From Cannabis sativa (Eukaryota > Streptophyta > Magnoliopsida > Rosales > Cannabaceae): a stretch of DNA of 64,000 nt. The stretch covers positions 75,567,595-75,631,594 of the forward strand of contig NC_083601.1 in NCBI RefSeq assembly GCF_029168945.1. Reading direction: 5' to 3'. A model generated the notes under the pieces. That model was not told the origin of the DNA, ran no database searches, and saw only the letters and a list, made by a program, of their open reading frames with translations. The position numbers and the translations under genes are program-made. Below, piece by piece: positions 43,481-54,850 of this stretch. The number at the start of each line of letters is the position of its first letter. Position 1 is the stretch's first letter.

Positions 43481-43624
43481 TATTTTAGGTATTAAAAAGT
43501 AAAACAGGACATTTGCTTTATTATTTTAAAAAAAATGACATTAACTATCTATAGAGTTAGAAATAGGATCATTTACTTACATTTCTCTTTTTTCTATAAT
43601 AGGTACCTTAGGCCCAAATTTTAC

Positions 43625-44327
43625 ATTTTTAACTTGGTAAGAAAAATTAAACAAAAAAGAAAATCTAAAAAAATCAAAAATCAAAAATACCGGCTGAACC
43701 TTCTTCCTCTTTCTTCATTCCCGGCTGCTTATCTTATCTCCTCTATTTTCCTTCTAAACTAAGGCACAATTTTAGCTCCAAAAAAAATTGTCCAAGTTGT
43801 GTAATACCAAGACCGCACTGTAGATCTCAACAACAAAACGATCTAACTCACCGAAAACTCCAAAATCAAAAGGTAAACTAAAAAAAAAAAAAAAAAAAAG
43901 AACAAGAAAACAAAGATTTCTACCTCCATTAATCCGAAAATACACAAAAACAATCCAAAAGCAATAATTCAAATTATATTGTGCAGATAATTTGATAACA
44001 ACACAAACAGAGGGAAATTGAAACTTACCCAGAAATAACTTGAAAGAATCAGACAAAAAAATACAAGGTACAAATATTTTTAGTATTTTTCTTCATAATT
44101 AGGTTGTTATTTAGTGTTTGTCAATCAGATCAAGCATAATTCATAGGGTAAATTAGTTGATTTGAAGAAATAGATGCAATCAATTTACATTTGAACAACT
44201 ACTGTTGCATTTAAGGTCATTTGTTATTTGATGTCAGGAAAAGTTATTTATACGTTGTTTTTATGGATTAAAATAGTTGTTTAGAAATACTAATACTCAT
44301 AACAACTATAAAAATTTCAAGATATAT
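43625..44327. other. AT-rich sequence, possible 5' region of a Mutator-like transposase gene
   Basis: No frame of interest. It precedes the MuDR-type remnant; a possible intron border (TTGTGCAG, 43979-43986) is seen but not supported by more. Includes an A20 run at 43881-43900. Confidence 0.35.
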
Positions 44328-44850
44328 ATGGAACCTCTGCAAGTATTAGTACAGAGCAATGGTCATTGGGATGACAACAAACACAATATTGATTATGAAT
44401 CAAGTGGATAATAAATATCAAGAGATTGCACTTATGCTAAATTAGTGTAGATAATGTTGCAGGAACTAGACTACAACCCTGAAACAACTCAAATACAACT
44501 GAAATACCAACTAAATGAGGTTCTCTAAAACAAGGATGACAAAAGTTTGTTATTTTATATAAAGTTATTAACAAAGAAAACCGATTTCAAACGATATCCA
44601 TTGTGTGTGAACACATTCAACTACATAGTAACAACAAAATAACCATCCTTATAATAGTTACCCAAGCAATGGTGTGCAACAATATGACAGTGGCTTGAAG
44701 TGAACATAACTCATGACACTCAACTGTGTAGCAACTTGACACCAGCAACTAAACAACTTTTATCTGCTCCAAGGAAGGGATCAGTTTCAAAAAATGTTAT
44801 TTTGGTTGATACTGACACTTTGAAAATAGAATCAACCGCAAAACAATAAG
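44328..44850 (+). pseudogene. MuDR-type (Mutator-like) transposase N-terminus, decayed
   Basis: From ATG at 44328 the frame reads MEPLQVLVQSNGHWDDNKHN, then, with stops, ELDYNPETTQIQLKYQLNE (about 44464-44520) and, after a frame change, KTDFKRYPLCVNTF (about 44578-44620). This is the N-terminal pattern of plant MULE transposases: a VLVxxNGxWD start, IxLxYQLN, then DFxxYPLCV. At least three stops are present. The catalytic DDE domain is not found; the region after 44850 loses similarity and a solo LTR follows at 45556. Confidence 0.7.
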
Positions 44851-45555
44851 AAAAAAACTAAAAGCAAACACAATAAGAAGCTGAATATTAAAGAATCTAT
44901 AATTATTTGTTCATCAATTGTTTTTATATTTTTATATCTTTGTTAAATAGTTGTTAACAATTAAAAAAACATATTAACAACTATTGTCATTTTTCTAAAA
45001 AAATATAAATATATCAATACTTGATGTAGAAATTAAAAATATAATAAGAGTTGCTTTTCACTGTACAAGAAGATATAAACAAATTAAAAAGAAATTATAA
45101 TGTTCAATATCTCATGCAAGATACATGTGAAATTAATTAGAAAAACAATTACAAAAAGATAAAAGTAACGTTTCTTAAAAATATGTTGCTCTTTAGCGCA
45201 TACGGCCAAAACCAAACATATTTCTAAATCATTAATCCATGCATAGTAGCTTCAACCTTCTTGGAAGACTTTTGAATATTTTCTTTTACACTTTCAATGT
45301 ATGCAACTCACTTCATTCTACCAAAGGAATAGAAATGAACAAGCCTATTCTCATCAGCTTTGAAGTTCATCATCACTATAAATCAAGTCTTGCAGCAGTT
45401 AAAACAACATTAAACAAACTACAAAATAACTTTCTACTATGATTTTTTTCTTCAAATGAATGAACTACAAGCGGAGAACGTTTCAAACAAGACAAATAAA
45501 AAAACAAGTTATAAACCTTGGTAATATTTTTCTTTGAAAGGTTCAACTTGTCAAC
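44851..45555. other. AT-rich sequence between the MULE remnant and solo LTR copy 3
   Basis: May be further decayed transposon sequence; no domain recognised. Confidence 0.45.
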
Positions 45556-46246
45556 TATTGGATTTTATGGCCTAAATAAAATTCCATTTCAATGTAATCT
45601 CTATTATTTAAATATCAATAAAGAAACAGAAGTATTTTCATCACTTATTGTGTCATTTGGTTCATGTTATCATTTATTTGTTTATTTGATTTATAAATTC
45701 ATCCAAATCCTTATCACATTTATATTCTTGTTTATTGTGTCGTCAGCACAGTGGAAAGTAATCAAGATTATGTGATTAAATATATATTCCTAGATTTATC
45801 AGTACACAGGGTTTAACTGATATGATAATCTACAACATAGTTTACTTACACCTTGGATAAGTGCTATGTCCTTTCCAGGGCATTGGTTAAAGTAAAGTTT
45901 GGGTTGGATGCATGGAGTATGCATCGGAAGGGACCGATATTGAACCTTGAATCAGATATGATAATCTTACCGTAATATCTATTCAATTCAATATCACCTA
46001 GTTGATCCTAGATCAAATGATCTTAATCCTGATATGATTAGATTCGATCTCAAGAGTATTATACATGTTCTTTGATTTGTTAGTTAAGCCTACTTTTTTG
46101 TTAGGGTGATATGTACATTTTGGGAACATGGTAGTGCAATTGAGTGGGAGCGCTAAACATAAATATGTAATCTATAGCTTCTATCAGCATATAGAAGTGA
46201 AATGATGATTTCCTTCGAGCTTGGCTAAACAGAGATAAATGGTTGA
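45556..46246 (+). mobile_element. Solo LTR, family X copy 3, left part
   Basis: Opens TATTGGATTTTATGGCC, corresponding to the TGTTGGGTTTTATGCCC end of the family with two changes. The target-site duplication is TCAAC (45551-45555) versus TCGAC at 59055-59059, four of five bases. It runs into an 11.6-kb gypsy insertion after ...AAATGGTTGA. Confidence 0.9.
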
Positions 46247-47115
46247 TGTTGTCGAGCAAATTTCGCAACACCAAAAAGTATGATTTAATCGATAAGACAG
46301 GGAATTATTTGAGAGATGACAAGTGCGAGTATTCAACCTAAAATGGCGAGTACTCGGACGGGAATGCCAGAATAAACAACAAAATTTGGAAAAAATAAAT
46401 AAGACGATGAATTATAGTGGTTCAGTCAGATTTTGTTCTGCTTAGTCCACTGTAGCAAAGGATTCGTCGGTCCATTTTCATGGTGGATCACCCCTTTATA
46501 TACAAAGTAGGTGTCCAATCGGTTACATGAGGATCACATTTTTCGTTAATCCATTATTTACACATTGAATTGCAATGACTAAACTCAGACAACGTTAACA
46601 TTAATAAATGTATGACAGTTACTAAATTCATCAACGTATGCGTCTTTCGCATCTGCGAGTTGACCGTTCATGTTCCGTCTGTTGAGCTCGTAAGGTCGCC
46701 AATACGTTTGGAACGTTTGCGTCATTAGGTAATCGCCCTTTGTAGACGTCGCACGTTGAAGCTAGTAACATCTGGACATGCGAACTTATATTGGTCTGTT
46801 AGGGCTATTGGGTCGATGGGACCAAAACCGCATCATAGGGCATTGGTCTCTATACTTGTCGCGGAGGTATAGAGGGGGACACTCGCACATGTTCTGACAT
46901 ATGCGAATTGGGTCTACTCTGCATGATGAGAATTATGGTTAGGCGGTGTGACTTAAGCCGTACCTACAATATCTCGCTATTTTTATCCTGCGCGAGGTCT
47001 AAACTTCGAGAAATCTCTCACGGACATTCAGCCTTCATTGGAAATCTGAATACACGTGTCCTTTAAAGAGGAGTCTGATCTCGAGTTTCTAGGTGAGAGA
47101 AATCTCACTATAACA
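46247..47115 (-). mobile_element. 3' LTR of the Tat element (869 bp)
   Basis: On the plus strand it runs TGTTGTCGAG...CTATAACA. A minus-strand TATA box (GTATATAAAGG) lies at about 46495-46506. Directly inside, at 47116-47127, the minus strand reads CTAGGGGCATG, the probable polypurine tract. Confidence 0.93.
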
Positions 47116-48364
47116 CATGCCCCTAGTTTCGCGACGTGACTAGAGCGGTCATCGAGGAAACTATTACTCGAGAGACGGTGAAAGGTTGTCACGAGGAGGT
47201 GACCTTTTGGTTGTCCCATCGAGGGTTTCGAAAAATGACGGCTGTAATAATTAATTTTTATTATCTCTAGGATGCCACGTCACAAAACCCTTCGGTTTTC
47301 GTGTAGGCGTGGCCATAATTGGCCGTTAGATTGGGCGACCTTAGGCATTCTGACTGCCACGTGTCATGATCCCAATTAATAAGGGATATGGGTATTCAAA
47401 CGCTTTGATACGAATCAAATTTCCCCATTTTCCCTCTTTTCTCTTAACTCCCCTCTAGTTCATACACTTCAGAAAAGTTCATCCCCAGATTTCTGCCAGC
47501 TTTCACAACATTTCCAATTCCAGACGTGATCGAGAGCAGTTTGCAGGAATCAAAACTAAAGGTTAGTTTTCTGTATTTTTCGTTTTTGTTTTTAGAGAAA
47601 TTGCGCTTTACTTTCTGGGTTTGGATTTTTTTTTTTTTTGAAGACTTTTTAGGAGTGTATGCTAGTGGGTATTTATGTGTTTTGGGTCAATAAAATCAAG
47701 TAATATTCATAGTATAGGGCTTGTAAATTGACATAACCGCATACAATTCATAGGCACTGATTCACGTCTCGAATGCTCGCGGACATTCGGATGAACAATT
47801 TGAATGTTCGCGGGTGTTTGGATGAACAATTTGAATAATCGCATGTTTCCAAGACTTATTTCCGCTTAACTATTAGCTAGATCTTTTAGGATCTTTACAT
47901 GTCGCGGGCTGAGTGGTGAGAGTATTAATTGCCATTCCAAATGGTGGGTGTGTCACAGTATTCTAATGGCTATATATGCGATTATATGCCCCTTGAGATA
48001 CTGAGATACACCCAGCCATTTGTTGACGTGCGTTAATGCTCGAATGACCGTACTCTTTGGTTGATAGGTAGTCTCGAAACGGTGGGAGTCTCCCAGTAAC
48101 TTCAGGGTTATGCTCGAAAATGCATACCTCTTGAGTCACTGGGATACGCCCAGCCGTTTACGGAGGTATACCGCACAGGCGAGGATGCGTGAATTACTTG
48201 CCCAAAGATAGTTATATTTTTTCTCGCATGTTGATAGGAGGGTCGGTTTTCGCATAGAGCTTGACCTTCCCGTCGAATGCGACTTTATAATCTCTTGCGG
48301 GTGAGATCACTTACCTTTATTTTTTCACACATCCATCACGGCGAAAAGATCTTCTATCTTTCGG
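47116..48364 (+). promoter_or_regulatory. Putative promoter and leader of the antisense gene
   Basis: Between the 3' LTR and the antisense coding region. The 47390-47570 stretch is rich in CT, like plant leaders (TTTCCCTCTTTTCTCTTAAC), and is followed by AAAG|GTTAG, a donor-like site near 47570. The TTCTCGCATGTTGATAG and CACGGCGAAAAG stretches upstream of 48365 are candidate acceptors. No experimental support; inferred from position and composition. Confidence 0.35.
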
Positions 48365-50478
48365 ATGAGCGATCTATCGGATAGCCGGCCGGCTCGGCTC
48401 GGAGGTCGCGCCTTTGACGGGGAGTCGGACCATGAGAGAGACAGTTTTCTCCCTACGGACATCTCTGAAATGGAGGCTGCGGAGATAGAGTTAGGTCCGA
48501 TGTCTTCGCGTAGACATCGAGAGGATGGTACGGGAGCTCGGCGAACACGGGACAATCGATATCCGAGATAGCGAATCCACGGTGTCGGCACGCGACTACC
48601 TCATACATACGAGACATGCTCCCGACATCGAGGTCGAGGAGGTGGAGGAGGAATGGACCACTCGGTCCGTGAGTCGGGTGGGGAAGAAGAGGAAGCGGAA
48701 GGGAGCGGGACGGATTCGGTCGACGACTCCCAATTGAACGAACCCTTCTCATGCGAAGACTTAGTCTCGAGGGTCGCCAAATGCGACTTCACCACCTTCG
48801 TGAGGTTGAATTTGTTGCGACTTGCGTTTCAACGTCCCAAACCATCTCGCAGAGCGCATCTTCCGTTCACCAACCCTGCCGATCATCCCTACGAGAGGAC
48901 GTGGTCATCTCAATACCCATTCTTCGATGTGGTGTATCGGTCCCATTTCATCCTTTCGTCGCGGCCATTCTCGGGCGTTATGACGTATCGCCCTTTCGGC
49001 TAACACCCAACGGTTATCGCCTTTGTACTAGCTTTCTATGCGATGTACATGGAGTATGCCCATAGGGCACCGTCGATGAGGAGTTTAGTTACTTCTATGA
49101 CATAAAGAGCGTGGGTCTTCATAACGGCTTCTATTGCTTTACTAAATGGGCGACTTCTGAAATAAACGGTGTCGAGGGGATGGTATCGAACATGGGTGAC
49201 TGGAAGTCGAAGTGGTTTTACGTTTTTAAGGTTCCTGGGATTAGAACTGACTTTAATCGCAGACCCAGTATGTCGCGTATTTGTTGACTTAGATATAATT
49301 TTTACTTTGTTCTCTGAGATCTTTTGCTAACTCGCTTTTTGTTGTTATCGCAGATAGACCAGCTCGACCAACTCTTGACGCGACTAGAAAGGAGACAGCT
49401 GAAATTCTCGGGAGTCTTCCGGTACAAGATCGCGGCGGGCGATTACCGTGCACAAGCTGCGAAATTGCGAGAACACCGGCCCGATCCCCGAGAACGCGAG
49501 TCTTCAACGGGAGCCGGTATATAAAGAACCATACCGAGAAGCGGCAAGAGCGGATTGACAAACGTCTTTCTAAGCAAACTCCTCGGCAAATTTCGGTGTA
49601 ACTCGTCTTTTTGCTATAAGGCGACGGGTAGGATTGTGATTTTTTACTTATCTGTCCTTTTTGCTTGTAGACATGACTTTTTTGAAGTACGCCCAGATCT
49701 GAAAAATCAAGCAAAAGGGCGGAACACCGGCGACTTCGCCGGTCGTTGCCCAGAAGAGGAAGAGCGATGTGATGACTTCGCTTGTTGCAGACTCTTCCAA
49801 GAAGTTGGCCAGGACTACTCAGGATAAGGGGAAGAAAGTCGTCATCGACTCCAGTTCGTGCTCGCGACTTCCTGGCCATGCAGGAAAATTCTCGGATCGA
49901 GATCCCTTACGAGGATCTTGTTACTCGATCTACTGAACTGGCCGTGCAATCCATGGCTTTGTTCATGAAAGCCGCGGCTACTCCTTCGAAGGAAGCTGAT
50001 TCGCTGAAGAGGCAGAACGCCCATTTTCAAGAAAATATAAAGAAGCTGAAGCAGGATGTGGCGAGGATGGAGGAGCTTAACAAGGCCAAGGAGAAGGAGC
50101 TCGAGGAACTCAGCAGGGCAAAAGAACAGGCGGAGCTCGAGCTCAAGAAGTCGCAGACAACGATTGTTGAGATGGCTCGCGACTTGGAGGCTAAGAAAGA
50201 GAATGGGAAGAAACGAAGACGATCGAAGCCGTGTCGATTACATTTATACCACTCTTTCCAAAGTCCCTGACTTCGACTTCTCGCTGCTTGGAGCTGAAGC
50301 TGCTGAGATGGCTGAAGCCTTTCGCGCCATGTCTCCTACCCAGACTCAAGGTGGGGGAGGCAACCTTCCGGACGAAATCGAGGGCGTACGAGTGAAGAGG
50401 TCGAGAATGAGGTCGTCAGCAAGATCGCGGACGAGGCTGCTCCTGATGAGACTACTCCCGTTGCTCCAGACGCTTGAT
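48365..50478 (+). pseudogene. Antisense accessory gene of the Tat element, spliced, now frameshifted
   Basis: It runs opposite to gag-pol. From ATG 48365 an acidic N-terminus (SDSRPARLGGRAF, SEMEAAEIELG) leads into segments in changing frames. The central text VSPFRLTPNGYR, then MEYAHRAPS and W-KSKWFYVFKVPG (48950-49240) resembles the plant 'putative gypsy type transposon' domain (Pfam Transposase_28) from memory. Two plausible introns follow: GTATGTCG...TTATCGCAG (49268-49353) and about 49596-49670 ending TTTGCTTGTAG. After them a long coiled coil (IKKLKQDVARMEELNKAKEK, 49990-50210) and an acidic tail end at a stop near 50478. Function unknown. Indels at about 48570 and 48925 break this copy. 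Confidence 0.6.
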
Positions 50479-50920
50479 TATTTTCTATCTTATGTTGTTG
50501 TTTAATTTCACTCTCACTTTTTTTATATATGCGGTACACGGGTACTCGCACTTCTGTACTTAAAGAAATTTATCTTACCTTTTGGACAAATTTCTATCCT
50601 CGCGGGGATAGCTTTATACTTTAATATTTACGCAGTACACGGGTATTTGCGATCATATATACTTTTAACTTTGATTACAGCTCGGTGTAATCGCAATTTT
50701 ATATATATATGCGACTTAAATTACAGCTTGGTGTAATAAAGTAGAAATATTTACTAAGTTGGTAATTTAAATTTAAATCACTCGAAAAGCTTAGTAAGTA
50801 ATTTTATTCATGCAATCAGTAATACATGCGGGTACACATGCCCCTATACTTAGGATTTTTGAACAAAAAATATCTAAGTATAAGTGTTCGAATTAACATA
50901 ACCGAATAACGCGAATATTA
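50479..50920. other. Spacer between the antisense gene and integrase
   Basis: AT-rich, with a short direct repeat: GCGGTACACGGGTACTCGCA (about 50531) and GCAGTACACGGGTATTTGCG (about 50632). Presumably holds the convergent transcript ends. Confidence 0.5.
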
Positions 50921-51900
50921 CTAATAATAAAATTTCAAGCTCTCGCTATTCCATGCTCGTGGAATCGCGGTTCCATCGAGTGTTGCGAGTCGATAAGTGG
51001 CATCACCAATTTGATCTGCGATTATGTATGGTCCTTCCCAATTGTCCCCAAAGACTCCATGAGATGGGACTTTGGTGTTTGGCATTACCCTTCTAAGGAC
51101 CAAGTCTCCTACTCGCAGAGTTTTTATCTTTACTTTCGAGTTAAAGTACCTTGCTGTTCGTTGTTGATAAGCCGCGTTTTGTAGTTGCGCTTTATCACGC
51201 TTTTCTTCCAAAGATCAAGGCAAAACAAGCTGATTCTCGTTGTTCTGCGAGATATCGAAAGCATCTCGCGTAAGGAACACTGCCCCCACTTCTACGGCAA
51301 CATGGCCTCGCACCCGTAAGAAAGAGAGAAGTGGTGTTTCGCCGGTTGTAGATCGAGGGGTTGTGTTATAAGACCATAGGACTTGCGATAATTCATCCGG
51401 CCATGCCCCTTTGTGATCTTCTAACTTTCCACTTTATGGTGTGCTTAATTATTTTATTGATTTGCTTCGATGTCCATTACTACGGGTAAGCGGCTGCGGA
51501 AAAGGCTTTTTTAATCCCTAAATCATCGCATAGCTGTCGCATCTCTTTACAGTCAAACTGTTTTCCATTATCTGAAATGAGTTTGTGTGGAATGCCAAAA
51601 CGACAAATGATGGAAGTATAGACGAACTCGCGTAACTTTGTCGCAGTGATGGTTGTGAGTGCTTTCGCTTCAGCCCACTTCGTGAAATAGTCAACCGCGA
51701 CTACAGCATATTTGACTCCGCCTTTTCCCTTGGGTAACTCACCGATTAAATCAATTCCCCATATTGCAAAGGGCCAGGGACTCGTGATAGAATGGAGGTT
51801 ACTCGGGGGTTGGTGTGTGTAAGTGGCTATTCGCTGGCATCTATCACACTTTTTTGCAAATGCGAGGGCATCTTGTCGCAATGTCGTCGCAATATCCTTG
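50921..51900 (-). pseudogene. Tat-lineage integrase, frameshifted
   Basis: The core at 51881-51480 shows CDRCQRIATYTHQP (zinc motif end), then WGIDLIGELPKGKGG and VDYFTKWAEA with the first catalytic Asp, and FGIPHKLISDNGKQF with the second. The catalytic Glu region lies past the stop at about 51478, where the frame shifts. The C-terminal part (51211-50921) reads LRVGDLVLRRVMPNTK and the FGDNWEGPYIIADQ chromatin-end motif typical of gypsy integrases. Inactive as it stands. Confidence 0.92.
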
Positions 51901-53133
51901 TCGCATAATTTTTAAGGCAAGGGAATTACCTCCAGTATGATTTCCACAAATTCCCTCATGCACTTCACGCAGTATGTAACCGCAACCTTCTCCACCGATA
52001 CATCTGAGAAGTGGTTGACTAAAACTTCGGCGATACAAACTCTGGTCATATATCACATAACGGGCTGCTCGTTGTCGCAATTTCCTTGCTTCTATTTTAT
52101 CGTCAGGTAGGAGCCCCTTGTCAAGGTATGTGAGGATAGGAGTCATCCAGGTAATCTCCTGAACGTCATCGATCTCCATGATTGTTTCTCGATCTATGGT
52201 TGGATGAGACAATACATCTACCGGAATTACATCGAGTAATTCGGCTTCTCTGGTGGAGGCCAGTCGGGCCAATGCGTCTGCGTGGGCATTTTGAGTACGC
52301 GGTACTCGAGACACAACTACATGTTTGAACTTCTGCATTATTTCACGAACGATGGCTAAGTATTTAACCAATCTTCCGCCTCTCGCTAGGTATTCTCCAC
52401 TCACTTGACATACCACGATTTGAGAGTCGCTAAATGCTTGTAGATATTCGACTTTCATCTCAAGAGCCAATTTCAGACCTGCGATTAAAGCCTCATACTC
52501 GGCTTCATTGTTAGATGCAGAGAATTCAAAACGTAGAGCAGCGTGTACCTTGAAATTATTGGGACTGATTAACAAGATCCCGCTGCCAGAACCTTCATTA
52601 TTTGAGGCTCCGTCGACAGACAATGTCCATACCTCTTTGCCCATCATGGCGATGTCATTTCCACCCTCTACAACCGCCACCTCTGTGCTTGGGAACTCAA
52701 GTATAAAATCTGCCAGGGCTTGCCCCTTGATCGCAGTTCTTGGTTTATACCTGATGTCGAACTGACTCAACTCCATCGCCCACTTTAACAATCTCCCCGA
52801 TGCCTCTGGCTTTGCCAAAACCTGTCTTAAGGGGAAGTTTGTCAAAACTTCAATGCTGTGAGCCTGGAAATAAGGTCGCAATTTTCTTGAGGATATTATC
52901 AAGGCGAAAGCCAGTTTCTCCATTTGAGGATAACGCGTCTCGGCGTCCAATAATCGCTTACTGACGTAGTACACCGGGTGTTCACGTCCTTGGTCCTCGC
53001 GGACTAGTGCCGAATCGATCGCGTACTCGGGAGATTCGCTAAATAAATAGACAAAACCTCTCCGGGCAATGGTTTTGATAGAATTGGAGGTTGCCCCAGA
53101 TGCGTTTTTAACGCTTGAAAAGCCTGCTCGCAT
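51844..53133 (-). CDS. Tat RNase H plus archaeal-type RNase H and integrase zinc region (intact 429-codon segment of pol)
   Basis: A long open stretch of the polyprotein. The N-terminal part is the end of the reverse-transcriptase RNase H (YYVSKRLLDAETRYPQMEKL, LRPYFQAHSIEVLTNFPLRQ). From about residue 170 comes a second RNase H: SVDGASNNEGSGSGILL (Asp), SNNEAEYEALIAGL (Glu) and FSDSQIVVCQVSGEY (Asp), then RTQNAHADALARLAS, so the catalytic residues are kept. This extra archaeal-type domain defines the Tat lineage. The end carries the integrase zinc region (VHEGICGNHTGGNSLALKI). It is not a free protein: upstream and downstream pol are frameshifted. Confidence 0.9.
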   Translation of the reverse strand: MRAGFSSVKNASGATSNSIKTIARRGFVYLFSESPEYAIDSALVREDQGREHPVYYVSKRLLDAETRYPQMEKLAFALIISSRKLRPYFQAHSIEVLTNFPLRQVLAKPEASGRLLKWAMELSQFDIRYKPRTAIKGQALADFILEFPSTEVAVVEGGNDIAMMGKEVWTLSVDGASNNEGSGSGILLISPNNFKVHAALRFEFSASNNEAEYEALIAGLKLALEMKVEYLQAFSDSQIVVCQVSGEYLARGGRLVKYLAIVREIMQKFKHVVVSRVPRTQNAHADALARLASTREAELLDVIPVDVLSHPTIDRETIMEIDDVQEITWMTPILTYLDKGLLPDDKIEARKLRQRAARYVIYDQSLYRRSFSQPLLRCIGGEGCGYILREVHEGICGNHTGGNSLALKIMRQGYCDDIATRCPRICKKV

Positions 53134-53149
53134 TTCTCATCCCATTGAA

Positions 53150-54020
53150 ACCTCTTGTTACCTTTCAAAATCTGAAAAAACTCTTTACACTTGTCAGAGG
53201 ATCTGGATATGAAGCGGTTTAAAGCCGCGACTTTACTCGTGAGGCTCGAACCTCCTTTGGCTTAGTCGGTGACGGCATTTCTCCCAACGCTCTAATCTTC
53301 GCAGGATTGGCTTCTATTCCTCGGCGATTTACCATAAAACCAAGGAATTTTCCGAACCCACTCCAAAGACGCATTTTTAAGGGGTTTAGACGCATCTTAT
53401 AGCGTCGCAATATGTCGAACATGGCTTGTAAGTGCGTAATATGATCCTCCACATGTTGCGATTTTACGAGCATATCGTCAACATATACCTCCATTGTCTT
53501 TCCAATAAGATGCGAACATCATATTCAACTAGCCTTTGATAAGTCGCTTCGCGTTTATTAAACCAAAAGGCATTACCTTGTAACACTATAATCCTCGATC
53601 GGTAATGAACGAGGTATGTTCTTTGTCCGGTTCGTACATCGGGATTTGATTGTATCCCGAGTATGCATCCATGAAGCTTAAAAGTGCGTGACTGCGGTGG
53701 CATCGACAAGGCGGTCAATGCTAGGAAGAGGAAAGCTGTCTTTGGGACGGGCTTTGTTCAAATCCGTAAAGTCAACGCATGTACGCCATGAGCCATTGGG
53801 CTTTGGCACGAGTCTTCGGGTTAGCTAACCGGTCGGGGTAAAATGACTCCCGTATAAAGCCGCGAGCAAGGAGGCGGTCAACTTCCTCTTTCGGCGCTTG
53901 GTACCTCGCGGGGTCCATTTTGCGGCGCTTTTGTCGGACACCTCGCACTACGGGTCAATGTTCAAGCGATGACACATGACCCGTGGAGATATCCTTTGAC
54001 CATATCCGAATGTTTCCGAG
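53150..54020 (-). pseudogene. Tat reverse transcriptase, frameshifted
   Basis: The catalytic site is MEVYVDDMLVKS at about 53494-53459, followed by LRRYKMRLNPLKMRLWSGFGKFLGFMVNRRGIE. Upstream pieces (53995-53500) carry KPNGSWRTCVDFTDLNK-like text in changing frames; several indels lie there. Inactive. Confidence 0.9.
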
Positions 54021-54493
54021 GCAAAAATGTCAAGATTTTGTTTTAGAAAAGTCGTCAAGCGTTCTCGCATATTGTATATTTAATCTAGAACCAATCTTTA
54101 AAATCTTATTATTGTCCATAGGATCTATAGGTACCTCGATTGTGTCTTCCGCGGCTTGGGCTGCGGCGGTGTGATCAAGGATTCTTGGGTCCAAGTCTGG
54201 GTTGTCCACGTGCGGTACCTCCTCGATCCTGAGGATCTCCTGGCGAGGTGGTGGTGCATTCAAAAGGTGAATAACATTAACTGTCCTTTTTTCGCGAGCT
54301 TGGCGCATTGTAACATTCTCGAGAGTCGATTGGACTCCCCTCATCGATCCTACTCCCGAGGGAGTGGGGAACTTCATTGTTAGATGATAGATCGAAGTTA
54401 TGATCTTCATCTCCTTCGAATTGGCCGTCCAATCACGGCGTTATACGCCGAGTATTGGTCGATTCGCGAAGTCGGCCATCGACTTGGCGATTA

Positions 54494-54850
54494 TTAGACA
54501 ATTCTAAAGTGATTGGGAGTTTGATCATTCCTTTGATTGTTATGACATCTCCCGAGAAGCCATAGATGCTCGATGTCATTGGCCGCCAATCCTTTTCTTG
54601 TAACCCCATTTGCTTGAAGGCTTGGAAGTTCGATGAAATTTACCGAACTTCCATTGTCGACCAATATGCGATGGACGTTGTCTCCACCTATATTGGCGAC
54701 TATCACGAGTGCGTCAGAATGCGGGTGGTGGACCCATCTCGCATCGCTCTCCATAAAGACAATGTCTTCGCATTCTTTCTTGAAGAGCTTCTCCGGCCGT
54801 TCACCAAGATTGTTTACATTGGTTAACGGCCTCTCCTGCTTCTCTAGCAT
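54494..54850 (-). pseudogene. Tat aspartic protease
   Basis: The motif HRILVDNGSSVNFI (about 54672-54631) is the Tat-type protease active site (DNGSS). Preceded by ALVIVANIGGDN. It would process the polyprotein. It overlaps the end of the gag frame in another phase, so it is out of frame with gag here. Confidence 0.88.

Larger units (their letters stand above)
34944..43615. mobile_element. Possible Mutator-like non-autonomous element, split by a copia insertion
   Basis: The left part (34970-35090: GCAAAATGGCCCTAAATCTAAC, AATAAATGTCCATTTTTTAA, ACTAAATGTCC) is an imperfect inverted match to 43480-43600 read in reverse (GATCCTATTTCTAAC, TTAATGTCATTTTTTTT, GCAAATGTCC). The outer flanks AAATTTTAA (34935-34943) and AAATTTTAC (43616-43624) could be a 9-bp duplication with one change, but both are AT-rich. 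Without the 7.4-kb copia insertion the element would be about 1.3 kb. Tentative. Confidence 0.35.
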
